A stretch of 64,000 nt of DNA from AP-15 sp963701815 (GCA_963701815.1 CAVPBN010000033.1:62001-126000); one strand, 5' to 3'. Shown: positions 9,937 through 19,120, numbered from the stretch's first letter. Numbers and translations are program-made. Notes: generated by a model not told the origin, from the letters alone.

Positions 9937-11406
9937 CTATCCCGCTTTTTCGAGCTGGTTGGCGGCGCCCGCCGGGGCGGCGGCGGCCAGCACTGCCGGA
10001 AAACGGAGCGAAAAGACGGCGCCGCCGCCGCCCAGCCGGTCATCGACCTCGATCGTGGCGCGGTGCAGTTCCGCGATGCGCGCGACGATCGCCAGGCCGA
10101 GCCCGGCGCTCCCTGGCCGCCGGCGGTCCCGGCGCCAGAACCGTCGAAAGATCTGCTCGCGTTGCGCCGCCGGCACCCCTGGCCCGAAATCCATGACGCG
10201 CAAAGCCCCGGTTGCATCGACCTCGATATCGACCGTCGTGCCGGGCGGGGTATGGGCGAGCGCGTTTTCGAGCAGGTTGCGCACGGCGCGCCCGAGCATG
10301 GCCGCATCGCCATGCACAGGTACCGGCTGGCGCGCGCCGCTGACCGCCACCGTCTTGTCTTCGCGCAGCGCCAGCGGGGCGATAAACGACGCGGCATCGG
10401 TCGCAATCGCGGCGAGATCGGCGGTCTCGCCGTCGCCGATCGCCAAGGTTTCGAGTTCTGAGATTTCGAGCAGCTGATTGACCAGGCGGCTCATGCTCTC
10501 GACATCGTCGCGCAGTGCCGCGGCCAGTTCGCGATCGTCGATCATGTCGATCTGTACGCGCAGGATCGCCAGCGGGGTGCGCAGCTCATGCGCGGCGTCG
10601 GCGGTAAATTCGCGCTGATGGCGAAACCCGCCGTCGAGCCGGTCGAACGCCTCGTTGACGGCCCGCACCAGCGGCAGCACCTCGCGAGGCAGCGCCTGTT
10701 CCGGCAGTCGCAGATCGGTATGGGCCGGATCGATCTCCTCGGCCAGCGCCGAAGCGGCGACTATCGGTTGCATCGCGCGGCGGAAGATGACGACATCGAT
10801 GATCAGCAGCAGCACCAGAATGGGCCCGGTGATCCAACCGACGCGGGTGAAGAATTCGGCAAGAATGTCGTCGATCAGCACGTCGCGATGCAGCACATCT
10901 TCGACGACCTGGACCAGGACCCGCCGTCCGTCGAACTCCACCGCCACGGTCGCCCCATAGAGCGCCTTGCCGTCGCGATCCTGCTGGAAAAACGAGATCG
11001 GTGTGCCTTCGGGTCGAACAGGCGCGATCGCGCCGACGCGATCTTGTTGGAAAAATTCGACCGAGCTGTCCGCCGGGCGGACGTGCGTGATCGCGCGGCC
11101 CCCGGGCAAAGAGGAAAACAGAACCCGCCCGTCTTCGTCGAGCACGGCAAACGCGGCGCGCCCATAGCCTTTGGAATAGAACTCGGCCAGGCCCAGCGGC
11201 AACGACAACCGGAGCGTCCCGTCCGGCGCGGTGCCGAGATACCGGACGATCTCGGCGGCCTGATCGCGCAAGGCCTGATGGTGCAATTGCTCGACCGCAT
11301 GTCTGAGCATCAGGAACAGCGCCAGCGGCATGCAGATCGAGGTCGCGACAATCGCCAGCAGATGCAGTGCGACGATCCGCGAGACGACCGTGCGAAGCCG
11401 GATCAA
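9937..11406 (-). CDS. Sensor histidine kinase (QseC/TctE-like)
   Basis: 489 residues. Topology: membrane helix at about 11-35, periplasmic sensor at about 36-188, second helix at about 190-210, HAMP-like linker, DHp with the phospho-accepting His273 (AAHELRTPLAI), and an HATPase domain with an N box (NLLENALAHTP), DFGPGVP and GLGLAI. The periplasmic domain carries FFQQDR twice, at residues 118-123 and 139-144, suggesting a short internal duplication. The likely start is TTG 11406, one base after the stop of the response regulator, so the pair is one transcript. The signal is unknown. Confidence 0.85.
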   Translation of the reverse strand: MIRLRTVVSRIVALHLLAIVATSICMPLALFLMLRHAVEQLHHQALRDQAAEIVRYLGTAPDGTLRLSLPLGLAEFYSKGYGRAAFAVLDEDGRVLFSSLPGGRAITHVRPADSSVEFFQQDRVGAIAPVRPEGTPISFFQQDRDGKALYGATVAVEFDGRRVLVQVVEDVLHRDVLIDDILAEFFTRVGWITGPILVLLLIIDVVIFRRAMQPIVAASALAEEIDPAHTDLRLPEQALPREVLPLVRAVNEAFDRLDGGFRHQREFTADAAHELRTPLAILRVQIDMIDDRELAAALRDDVESMSRLVNQLLEISELETLAIGDGETADLAAIATDAASFIAPLALREDKTVAVSGARQPVPVHGDAAMLGRAVRNLLENALAHTPPGTTVDIEVDATGALRVMDFGPGVPAAQREQIFRRFWRRDRRRPGSAGLGLAIVARIAELHRATIEVDDRLGGGGAVFSLRFPAVLAAAAPAGAANQLEKAG

Positions 11407-11407
11407 C

Positions 11408-12082
11408 TCATTTTCTCTCGGCGATCAGGTAGCCGACGCCGCGCAGCGTGTGGATCTGGACCGAGGCATCGATTTCGGCGAGGCGTTTGCGCAGGCGGTG
11501 AACGTAGACCTCGACCGCATTCGACCCGACCTCCTGCGACATTCCGTAAAGATTGCTTTCGAGGAGACTCTTGCCGACCACCCGCCCGCTGCGCCGCAGC
11601 AAGTGCTCGAGCACGGCGATTTCGCGCGGCGAAAAGAAGATCGGCCGGTCGCCGACAAATGCCTGACGCGCCTCCGTGTCGAGGGTCAGGTTGCCGAGCT
11701 GCAGCGCGACGCTGAGCAGATTGCCCGGGCGGCGCAGCACCGCCCGCAACCGCGCCACCAGTTCCTCGAGAGCGAACGGCTTGACGAGGTAGTCGTCCGC
11801 CCCATTGCCGAGGCCGACGACGCGGTCCTTGAGGCTGCCGCGCGCGGTCAGCACCAGAACCGGCGTCGCGTCGCCGCGTCGCCGCATCTCGGCCAGCACC
11901 TCGAGCCCATCGGCATCCGGCAGGCCGAGATCGAGGATGACGACCTCGAAGCGTTCCGCCAGCAGCGCGGCTGTCGCATCGGCCGCTGTCGACAGCACAT
12001 CGACGACAAAGCCGGCGCCGGTCAGGCCGCGCTTAAGCAACGCCGCGAAACGCTCGTTATCCTCGATCAGCAGCAATCGCAT
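11408..12082 (-). CDS. OmpR-family response regulator
   Basis: 224 residues. Receiver domain with acidic pair E7/D8, phospho-acceptor D51 (VVILDLGLPDADG), T79 and K101 (DDYLVKPF), then a winged-helix trans_reg_C domain (FSPREIAVLEHLLRR; SNAVEVYVHRLRKRL; IHTLRGVGYLI). The partner kinase follows directly on the same strand. Such pairs are usually autoregulated; I saw no obvious direct-repeat operator upstream. Confidence 0.88.
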   Translation of the reverse strand: MRLLLIEDNERFAALLKRGLTGAGFVVDVLSTAADATAALLAERFEVVILDLGLPDADGLEVLAEMRRRGDATPVLVLTARGSLKDRVVGLGNGADDYLVKPFALEELVARLRAVLRRPGNLLSVALQLGNLTLDTEARQAFVGDRPIFFSPREIAVLEHLLRRSGRVVGKSLLESNLYGMSQEVGSNAVEVYVHRLRKRLAEIDASVQIHTLRGVGYLIAERK

Positions 12083-12134
12083 CCGGCCCTCCCACCGGCG
12101 CTGCACGCAGCGCCCAAACGCGGCGGATAATCCC

Positions 12135-12155
12135 CCGTGCCGGTCGTCGGCACGG
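12135..12155. terminator. Hairpin downstream of the anti-sigma gene
   Basis: CCGTGCCG (12135-12142), loop GTCGT, CGGCACGG (12148-12155): a perfect 8-bp stem 53 bases past the end of the anti-sigma gene and before the response regulator start. No T-tract follows on the minus strand, so it is only a candidate attenuator or terminator. Confidence 0.35.
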
Positions 12156-12207
12156 TCTTGCCGCCTTCGCCCAGACGGCTCAACCCGGCTCGATCTGCGC
12201 AGTTGGC

Positions 12208-13079
12208 TCAGATGGCGTCGAGCTGCCAGGCGACGTCGTTGCCGATCCCCCACAGATAGCCGACATCGGCATGACCGACCAGCGCATAGGCCCGGCCCTG
12301 ATGCCGCCAATAGAGCAGATTGACCTCCTGGCGGCGATCGAACGTCGGCGGAATGTCGGGCTGCCGCGACGAGCCGATGATCAGGGCCAGCGGGCCGATC
12401 GCCTTGTTCTCGGTGGTATAGACGAGCTGCGCCGCCGGCCGGCCCTCGACGACGACCAGCCGGGCGCCGCGAAACTCCAGCCCCCAGGGTTTGAGATCGG
12501 GCAGGCGCACCTCCTGCGGCAGGCTCTGGCTGATCTTCTGCAAGGCCTGGCGCGGATCGCCGGTTGCCGGGACATCGACCAGCGCGGCATCGCCGGCGCT
12601 GACGAACAATTTGTAGTAACCGGCGGCGTTGTCGAGCCAGACGTCATTGACCGCCGCGGCTTCGAGCGCCGGCCGCCCGGCGGCGATTTTCGCGGCGTTG
12701 AACTGATCGACGACGAAATAAGCGGCGCCGGCGCCCGCCAGCAGGCCGAACAGCGACGCCGCCAGCGGCAAGCCGATGCGCCAGCGCCGCCACAGCGCTG
12801 CGGATCTGGCCGCCGCGGCACCGGCCCGCGCCGGCAGCCGCACGACCTGCGGCGCCGGCTCGATCGCCGCGGGCCGCGGCAATCAATCGCTCCGGCACGG
12901 GCTCGTGAAGAACATCGTCGAAGGCGAGCCGCAGCAGCCTGGCCGATTGGGCAAGCTGCGCCAGTCGTCTCGGCGGCTTCGGGATCGGCCGCGAGCCAGG
13001 CTTCGACATCCCGCTGTTCCGCGCTGTCGAGCTGGCCATCGAGATAGGCGACGAGCCGGTCGTCATCGCGCTTCGGCAT
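12208..13079 (-). CDS. Anti-sigma factor, membrane-anchored (frameshifted twice)
   Basis: Starts MPKRDDDRLVAYLDGQLDSAEQRDVEAWLAADPEAA, a cytoplasmic anti-sigma N-terminus that binds its ECF sigma factor. Helices follow (RLAQLAQSARLLRLAFDDVL), then a membrane segment (IGLPLAASLFGLLAGAGAAYFVV) and a periplasmic domain of about 150 residues ending VAWQLDAI. The parts lie in three frames. One extra base near 12965 and another near 12880 separate them. The gene is downstream of and overlaps the sigma gene. By family analogy it sequesters the sigma factor until an envelope signal arrives. Confidence 0.7.
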
Positions 13080-13653
13080 CGGTCCTGCTCCTGCCTGCCC
13101 GCCGCCCGCTTCGAGCCGGTGCAGCAGCGCGATCCGGGCGCGCGCCAACCGGCTCATGATCGTCCCGACCGGCACTCCGACCACCACGGCCGCCTCCCGA
13201 TAGCTCAACCCGTCCACCGTCACCAACAACAGCGCCGCCCGCTGATCCGGCGGCAGCCGGTCGACCGCGCGGCGCACCGCGGCCAGCGCCAGGCGCGCTT
13301 CGATCGCGCCGCACCGGTTCGTCCGAGCCCAGCCGTTCCAGTTCGATCTCGCCGTCCTCCTTGCGCACCTCGCGGGCCCGGAGCTGATCGATCCAGCTCG
13401 TCTGAACGATACGGAACATCCAGCTGTCGAACCGCGTCCCTTCCTGAAACTGATGCCGGCGGGCCAATGCCCGCTCGCATGCCGCCTGAACCAGATCGTC
13501 GGCCTCGACCGCAGAACCGGTCAGTCCGCGGGCGAACCGGCGCAGTCGCGGCAGTACCGCGATCAACTGATCGCTGAACCGGCCGGCTGCCGCCGACGCC
13601 TCGTCGGCAACCAGGTGCACCGCCGGTTCCGCCATTTCCTGCCGCAGAGACAA
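13063..13653 (-). CDS. ECF (RpoE-like) sigma factor (frameshifted near 13310)
   Basis: Region 2 reads RLRRFARGLTGSAVEADDLVQAACERAL, with WMFRIVQTSWIDQLRAREV. Region 4 (VDRLPPDQRAALLLVTVDGLSYREAA, VPVGTIMSRLARARIAL) is in the next frame; removing one base near 13310 joins them. TTG 13653 has GGAGG four bases upstream and is favoured over ATG 13635, whose AGGAA lies too close. The region 4 frame runs straight into the anti-sigma ATG at 13079, so the sigma stop is uncertain. A TGA at 13063-13065 in the third frame would give the usual overlap. Confidence 0.75.
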   Translation of the reverse strand: MSLRQEMAEPAVHLVADEASAAAGRFSDQLIAVLPRLRRFARGLTGSAVEADDLVQAACERALARRHQFQEGTRFDSWMFRIVQTSWIDQLRAREVRKEDGEIELERLGSDEPVRRDRSAPGAGRGAPRGRPAAAGSAGGAVVGDGGRVELSGGGRGGRSAGRDDHEPVGARPDRAAAPARSGRRAGRSRTDAEAR

Positions 13654-14037
13654 CGCACCTCCAGAAGAATTATTCCCGCCGGCGCGCTGCAATCGGCTAT
13701 GCGCCGCTCGTTTTGCGCGAATCACCCGCCAGCAGCGGAGGATTGTCGCCCGCCGAGAATTGTTATACGCCAACCCGGCGCCAACCTCCCCGCAAAGCAG
13801 CCGGCATCGCAGCATAGGCCGAACCGGTGACGGTCACCTACTGCCGTCGAGGCCCGAAGCCGAAATGATTTCGCGTGGCGCACCCGATATTCCGGCCGCA
13901 TCGCGGTTTCTCTCCGGTTCTCCCTCCGCTTCGGTTCGCTCTTCACAAATTTGGGCGGCGGCGGCATTGTGGCCCGGCTGCCGGCCCCGCCAAGCAAGAC
14001 TGCCCGCCAAGACCGCCCAACCAGGAACCGCCGCCCG
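13654..14037. other. Divergent promoter region between the sigma gene and pntAA
   Basis: 384 bases without a supported gene. Both flanking transcription units start here and read outward. I looked for a GGAAC-type ECF -35 element for autoregulation and found none convincing. One short AT-richer spot (GTTATAC near 13763) could be a -10 element. Confidence 0.35.
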
Positions 14038-15241
14038 ATGAAGGTTGCCGTCGTCAAGGAAAGGCGGGCGTACGAACGCCGGGTCGCGGCCTCGCCCGAC
14101 ACCGTCAGGCGCATGGTGGCGATGGGGCTCGACGTCGTCGTCGAAAAGCGGCGCCGGCGACGGCGCGTTTTTCGCCGACGCCGCCTTTGCCTCGGCCGGC
14201 GCCGCGATCGCGCCGGATCAGGCCGCCGTACTCGGCGACGCCGACATCGTCCTCAAGGTGCAGCGGCCCCTGCGCGGCGGCGAATCGGAAATCGACGAAT
14301 TGCGGCATCTGCGGCAGGGCGCGGCGCTGATCGGCCTGTTGCAGCCGCTTGAGGACGCCGCCGGGGTCGCCGCCTATGCCGCCGCCGGCATCGCCGCCTT
14401 CGCGCTCGAACTGGTGCCGCGGATCACCCGCGCCCAGTCGATGGACGTACTGTCCTCGCAGGCCAATCTGGCCGGCTACAAGGCGGTGATCGATGCCGCC
14501 GACGCGTTTGGCCGGGCCTTTCCGATGATGATGACGGCGGCCGGGACGATCAAGGCGGCGCGGGTCCTGGTGATGGGTGCGGGCGTCGCCGGCTTGCAGG
14601 CGATCGCCACCGCCCGGCGGCTGGGCGCAATCGTCCAGGCGACCGATGTGCGGGCCGCCGCCAAGGAGCAGGTCGAGAGCCTGGGGGCGAGTTTCATCGC
14701 CGTCGACGAGGCGGCGGCCGGTGCGGCCGAGACGGCGCAGGGCTATGCCCGCGAGATGGGCGAGGAATATCAGCGCCGTCAGCGCGAGCGGATCGGCGAG
14801 GCGCTCAAGCGCATCGATATCGTGATCTGTACGGCACTCGTTCCGGGGCGCCGGGCGCCGGTGTTGCTGACCCGCGAGATGGTCGAGGCGATGGCGCCGG
14901 GATCGGTCATCGTCGATCTCGCGGTCGAGGCCGGCGGCAATGTCGAGGGCAGCCGCCCCGACGAAATCGTCGCCACGGCAAACGGGGCGACGATACTCGG
15001 CCACGCCAATGTGCCCTCGCGCATCGCCGTCGATGCGAGCCTGCTCTATGCCCGCAATCTGCTGGCGTTTTTGACCCTGCTCGTCGACCCGGAGGGCCGG
15101 CTCAAGATCGATCGCGGCGACGAGATCGTCCGGGCGACGCTGCTGACCGAAAACGGCGCGGTGGTGAACCCGGCGCTGCTGTCGTCGGCGCCGGCGGCGA
15201 CAACGGCCGCGCCGACCTCGGCCACGGCATCCACCAGCTGA
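14038..15241 (+). CDS. pntAA: NAD(P) transhydrogenase subunit alpha part 1 (frameshifted near 14150)
   Basis: NAD(H)-binding domain I of the proton-translocating transhydrogenase, cytoplasmic. Starts MKVAVVKERRAYERRVAASP, then switches frame after VVVEK into GAGDGAFFADAAF. Removing one base near 14150 restores the family sequence. Landmarks: the mobile-loop region ITRAQSMDVLSSQANLAGY, the nucleotide-binding VLVMGAGVAGLQAIATARRLGA, and PGRRAPVLL. Corrected length about 400 residues, normal for alphaproteobacterial PntAA. pntAB and pntB follow on the same transcript. Confidence 0.9.
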
Positions 15242-15247
15242 CGGAGA

Positions 15248-15664
15248 ATGGCGATGGCCGACCCCGCAACCCTGGCCGAGCGCGCCGGCGGGCTCGCCGG
15301 CGATGCAGCCGGGCTGGCCCAGCAGCTCGCAGCACTGTACCGCGACCTGGCGACGCAGGCCCCGGCGATCGCGCCGGCCGGCGCCTCGCCGTTCGTTTTC
15401 GAGCTGACCGTGTTCGTGCTCGCCGTCTTTGTCGGCTATCACGTGGTATGGCGGGTGACGCCGGCGCTGCACTCGCCGCTGATGAGCGTCACCAATGCGA
15501 TTTCGAGCGTGATCGTCGTCGGCGCCTTGATCGCCGCCGGCCCGCTCGGGTTCAGTTTCGCCAAAATCATCGGCTTTGTTGCGGTGACCCTCGCCGCGGT
15601 CAACATCTTCGGCGGCTTTATCGTCACCCAGCGAATGCTGCAAATGTTCCAGAAAAAGAAATAG
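15248..15664 (+). CDS. pntAB: NAD(P) transhydrogenase subunit alpha part 2
   Basis: 138 residues, mostly membrane: three to four helices (FVFELTVFVLAVFVGYHVVW; SVIVVGALIAAG; IIGFVAVTLAAVNIFGGF), ending in the conserved FIVTQRMLQMFQKKK. Forms the proton channel with PntB. ATG 15248 and ATG 15254 are both possible; the second has the better distance from GGAG. Lies 6 bases after pntAA and 10 before pntB. Confidence 0.92.
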   Translation: MAMADPATLAERAGGLAGDAAGLAQQLAALYRDLATQAPAIAPAGASPFVFELTVFVLAVFVGYHVVWRVTPALHSPLMSVTNAISSVIVVGALIAAGPLGFSFAKIIGFVAVTLAAVNIFGGFIVTQRMLQMFQKKK

Positions 15665-15674
15665 CGGGGCGACG

Positions 15675-17072
15675 GTGAACGACAACCTGCCGGCCCTGTT
15701 CTACCTGGTCGCCTCGGTCTGCTTCATCCTGGCATTGCGCGGGCTGTCCTCGCCGCGGACGGCGCGGGCCGGCAATCTCTACGGCATCGCCGGCATGGTC
15801 ATCGCCGTCGCCACGACGCTGGCGGCGCCGCACGTCGTCAGCTATTGGCTGATCGTCCTCGGCATCCTGATCGGCGGCGCCGTCGGCACCTGGATAGCCT
15901 GGCGCATCCAGATGACGGCCCTGCCGCAGCTGGTGGCGGCGTTCCACAGCCTGGTCGGGCTGGCCGCGGTCTGCGTCGCCGCCGCCGCCTTCAGCGCCCC
16001 CGACGAATACGGCATCGGCGTGCGCGGCGCGATCCATCGCGGCAGCCTGGTCGAGATGGCGATCGGCATGGCGATCGGCGCCGTCACCTTTACCGGCTCG
16101 ATCGTCGCCTTCGGCAAATTGCAGGGCCTGGTCACCGGCCGGCCGTTGACCTTTCCGGGGCAGCATCCGCTGAACGCGGCGATCGGCGTCGTGCTGGTGC
16201 TGCTGGTCGTCTCGTTCGTCGCGACCGGCGGCGCCGCGGCGGCGTTCTGGCTGATCCTGCTGTTGTCGTTGGCGCTGGGCTTTTTGTTGATCGTGCCGAT
16301 CGGCGGCGCCGACATGCCGGTCGTGATCTCGATGCTGAACTCCTATTCCGGTTGGGCCGCCTGCGGCATCGGGTTCACGCTGTCGAACAGCCTGCTGATC
16401 ATCACCGGGGCATTGGTCGGCTCGTCGGGCGCCATCCTCAGCTACATCATGTGCAAGGGGATGAACCGCTCGATCGTCAACGTGATCCTCGGCGGCTTCG
16501 GCACCGAGGGCGGCGCCGTCGCGGCCGGCGCCGGGGCCGGCGACCGGTCGGTCCGCTCGGGCAGCGCCGAGGACGCCGCCTTTATCCTGAAGAACGGCGG
16601 CTCGGTGATCATCGTGCCGGGCTACGGCATGGCGGTGGCGCAGGCGCAGCACGCGCTGAAGGAGATGGCCGATCTGTTGAAAAAAGACGGGGTCGGCGTG
16701 CGCTATGCGATCCACCCGGTCGCCGGGCGCATGCCGGGCCACATGAACGTGCTGTTGGCCGAGGCCAACGTCTCCTACGACGAGGTCTTCGAACTCGACG
16801 AGATCAACCGCGACTTTGCCGCCACCGACGTCGCCTTTGTGATCGGCGCCAACGACGTGACCAACCCGGCGGCCAAGACCGACCCGCAATCGCCGATCTA
16901 CGGGATGCCGATCCTCGAAGTCGAGCGCGCCAAGACCGTGTTGTTCGTCAAGCGCTCGATGGCCTCGGGCTACGCCGGCGTCGACAACGAACTCTTTTAC
17001 CGCAACAACACGATGATGCTGTTCGGCGACGCCAAAAAAATGTGCGAGGAGGTCGTCAAGGCGCTGGAGTAA
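15675..17072 (+). CDS. pntB: NAD(P) transhydrogenase subunit beta
   Basis: 465 residues. Eight or so N-terminal membrane helices are followed by the NADP(H)-binding domain III (IIVPGYGMAVAQAQHALKEM, HPVAGRMPGHMNVLLAEA, FVIGANDVTNPAA, VLFVKRSM). It couples inward proton flow to hydride transfer from NADH to NADP+. The GTG start at 15675 is the first in frame after pntAB and begins MNDNLPALFYLVASV. The frame is intact throughout, unlike pntAA. Confidence 0.94.
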   Translation: MNDNLPALFYLVASVCFILALRGLSSPRTARAGNLYGIAGMVIAVATTLAAPHVVSYWLIVLGILIGGAVGTWIAWRIQMTALPQLVAAFHSLVGLAAVCVAAAAFSAPDEYGIGVRGAIHRGSLVEMAIGMAIGAVTFTGSIVAFGKLQGLVTGRPLTFPGQHPLNAAIGVVLVLLVVSFVATGGAAAAFWLILLLSLALGFLLIVPIGGADMPVVISMLNSYSGWAACGIGFTLSNSLLIITGALVGSSGAILSYIMCKGMNRSIVNVILGGFGTEGGAVAAGAGAGDRSVRSGSAEDAAFILKNGGSVIIVPGYGMAVAQAQHALKEMADLLKKDGVGVRYAIHPVAGRMPGHMNVLLAEANVSYDEVFELDEINRDFAATDVAFVIGANDVTNPAAKTDPQSPIYGMPILEVERAKTVLFVKRSMASGYAGVDNELFYRNNTMMLFGDAKKMCEEVVKALE

Positions 17073-17385
17073 ACGGCCGGGCCACGATTTGCGGGATGCT
17101 TATCCGCATCCCTGCCCCCTCGGGGGAACGTGCGTCAGCCCTCCGGGCTGTCGGCGCGCGCCCGTGTCTCAATTCGACTTATAGTAGATCGGAGTTGAGG
17201 CGAAGACGGAATTTTTATTGGTTAATGCCGACGAAAGGTCGCGCGTCGGCCCGGATCTATCTCCTACAGCCGATCCGCGGCATGCCGATCATCGAGTTCG
17301 ACCGTGCCGTTGAGCAACGACGCCGGCGGTTCGCTCTGATTCCACCGATTTACCGGACCAGGCGGGCTCATCCGTTCTCCGTGGG
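17073..17385. other. Intergenic stretch after pntB
   Basis: 313 bases with no supported gene. A short hairpin, CAGCCC-TC-CGGGCTG at about 17135-17149, could help end the pnt transcript. The part around 17180-17230 is AT-richer than its surroundings (a run ATTTTTATTGG). No tRNA fold is visible. Confidence 0.35.
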
Positions 17386-17676
17386 TTACTGAGCGGCCGG
17401 CGCCCGCCGCTTGCCCGGCGCCGGTGTCGGGCCATAGTTTTGGAAAGAGGAGACGCAACTTGCGTGCAGTTGCGCATCGGTAATCGGTCCACATTCTATT
17501 TGCATGCGCTTTTGACGGAAGGAGGGATTGCTGCGCAGCAATGCGTCGAACCGATTGCTGTCGCGGACGTTGGCCATCGCCTCCGGGTCGTTGGTCGGCG
17601 CTGCCTGAGCCAGGGCGGCCCCGGCGGACGCGATTGTCAGCAGAGCGGCAAGAGTTGCCGCCTGAACCCTTTGCAT
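17386..17676 (-). CDS. Small secreted protein of unknown function, two cysteines
   Basis: 96 residues. Clear Sec signal MQRVQAATLAALLTIASAGAALA, cleaved before QAAPTNDPEA. The mature part of about 73 residues is hydrophilic: SNRFDALLRSNPSFRQKRMQIECGPI, then DAQLHASCVSSF. The two Cys, 12 residues apart, could form a disulfide in the periplasm. GGGAGAGGGG sits upstream of ATG 17676. I do not recognise a named family. Confidence 0.6.
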   Translation of the reverse strand: MQRVQAATLAALLTIASAGAALAQAAPTNDPEAMANVRDSNRFDALLRSNPSFRQKRMQIECGPITDAQLHASCVSSFQNYGPTPAPGKRRAPAAQ

Positions 17677-17750
17677 GACCCCTCTCCCTGTCTCGTCGTC
17701 CGCCCCACCGAGGAGCTCGGCATCGAAACCAATGCAGATTAACGCGATCA

Positions 17751-17987
17751 ATGACGAAGAAAAGAATTCTTTGCGTGATTTTGGCGATCGCGTTGCCGGG
17801 TCCTCCAGCCAGCGCATTCGTTGATCCGAAAGAGGGCGACCGACGCCGCCCGGCGTCGTCATCGCCTGGACATTGCCTCGGTCGGAATGTACACGCTGGT
17901 GCGTGTGTTCGAGACACGCAGCGAACGCAAGCCGATTATGCTCGCATGGCTTGCGGGTTTTCTGGATCAGGAGGAACTGTGCCATGA
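17751..17987 (+). CDS. Possible small secreted protein, unknown function
   Basis: 78 residues with a good signal peptide (MTKKRILCVILAIALPGPPASA) and a short mature part. Its TGA overlaps the ATG of the next gene (ATGA at 17984-17987), which favours it. Against it: no ribosome site is visible upstream, and the mature part has the Arg/Ser composition of a shadow frame. Kept with low confidence. Confidence 0.3.
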   Translation: MTKKRILCVILAIALPGPPASAFVDPKEGDRRRPASSSPGHCLGRNVHAGACVRDTQRTQADYARMACGFSGSGGTVP

Positions 17988-18347
17988 AGCAACTGTCTAT
18001 CGGCGTGGCCACGATTGCCGCGCTGGCGATTTCCGCGCCCGTCTGGGCGCAACCGGCTCCGCCGGCTGCCCCGGGACCCGGCGCGAACGCGCCGCCGCAG
18101 GCCGCTTCGGGGGTGCAACAGATGAACCGGATGCCGGCCGGAGGGAGAGCGACGTCGGAGAGAGGCGCCAGGGGGGCGGCGAGCCGCACCCATCACCGGC
18201 AAGCGTGTTCAGCCGGCAGGGAGTCAATCGGCCGGGAGTACCGCCGATCAGCTGAACCGACAGGAACTCTCCACGTTGGATGCCAATCCAACCACGACGA
18301 ACCGGATGCCCGCCGGCGGGAGGGCGACGTCGGGCGGGCAGCGCTGA
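17984..18347 (+). CDS. Secreted repeat protein of unknown function (frameshifted near 18171)
   Basis: Starts at ATG 17984 with a strong GGAGGA ribosome site. Signal peptide MKQLSIGVATIAALAISAPVWA, then a Pro/Ala-rich stretch. The motif NRMPAGGRATS appears in the first frame at about 18123-18155. It appears again at the end in another frame: STADQLNRQELSTLDANP, then NRMPAGGRATSGGQR and a stop at 18347. An extra base in the G-run at 18171-18176 would join them. The two motif copies match at DNA level over about 36 bases. Function unknown. Confidence 0.5.
18124..18335 (+). repeat. Direct repeat pair, about 36 bp each
   Basis: Copies at about 18124-18159 and 18300-18335, both reading GAACCGGATGCC..GCCGG and then GAG.GCGACGTCGG, with only a few differences. 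They encode the repeated NRMPAGGRATS of the secreted protein. Confidence 0.65.
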
Positions 18348-18649
18348 CCGCAGAGTTTGGCCGGCCGGGCGGCCGATCTCGGCAGGGACGACGTTCTCAT
18401 CAAGCGAGCGGCGCGAACCCAGCAATCGCAGGAGATTGCTGTGTTCTCGCCGACTTGCAGGATAACCATAGACGGCGGGGGGCACTGCGCCGGCCGGTCA
18501 TCCGCAGGGCCGCAACACGCGCCATCGTTGCTGAAAGGGAGGAGGCCATGTTGTTTTCTGGCGGCGCTCCCGCCCCAATCCCCGGGGTCTTCGCTACGCC
18601 GGCATCGTCCTCAAAGCCGGATGATACCTCTTAATCAGGCAGTCGGATC
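18348..18649. other. Intergenic stretch without a supported gene
   Basis: About 300 bases between two small secreted-protein genes. Open frames here are Arg/Ser-rich shadows without ribosome sites. Nothing else recognised. Confidence 0.35.
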
Positions 18650-19120
18650 GTGGATCGAAAAGATCAAATCGAGGTTCGGAGACCGTCGCGCTTCCTGCGG
18701 TCGCGCCTCCTGATGATTGCGGTATGCGCATCGCTCGCCGCAGTCTCGCCGGTACGGCTGGCGGAGTCGGCGATTGCGGCGCCCGCCGGCCAACTCGCCG
18801 ACGGCGCCTGGACCGTGCAGGGACGAGAAATTCCCGGCTCCCGCCGCTGCGGTCATTGGCTTGTTCGCCTGACGAATGCACGGGGGCAACTGTCCGGCGT
18901 GCTCTCGCTTGCGCGATCCAGCGTGCCTATTCGGAATTTGGCGCTGCTTGCGGACGGCAGCTTCTCGGGAACGACGCAACCCGGCTTTGCCGGATCGAGA
19001 CGTGTGCGGGCTTACAAAGTCACCGGAAAGTTCTCCGGGGACGCGGTCGGCCTTACCCTCGAAGACAACGTCTGCCCCCCTCGCCACGGGACAGCCACGC
19101 GACGTGCGGTAGGCAGCTGA
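18650..19120 (+). CDS. Secreted protein of unknown function
   Basis: 156 residues from GTG 18650. A basic start and hydrophobic stretch (LLMIAVCASLAAVSPVRLAESAIAAP) act as a signal peptide or anchor. The mature part is regular beta-rich sequence: DGAWTVQGREIP, CGHWLVRLTNARGQLSG, VPIRNLALLADGSFSG, then GKFSGDAVGLTLEDNVCPPRHG. The two Cys at either end could pair. The pattern of alternating short strands with Gly turns suggests a small periplasmic beta domain. No named family recognised. Confidence 0.6.
   Translation: MDRKDQIEVRRPSRFLRSRLLMIAVCASLAAVSPVRLAESAIAAPAGQLADGAWTVQGREIPGSRRCGHWLVRLTNARGQLSGVLSLARSSVPIRNLALLADGSFSGTTQPGFAGSRRVRAYKVTGKFSGDAVGLTLEDNVCPPRHGTATRRAVGS

Noticed and set aside
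13654..14037. An ECF-type GGAAC autoregulatory promoter for the sigma gene
   Set aside because: No convincing GGAAC with a properly spaced -10 was found on the minus strand.
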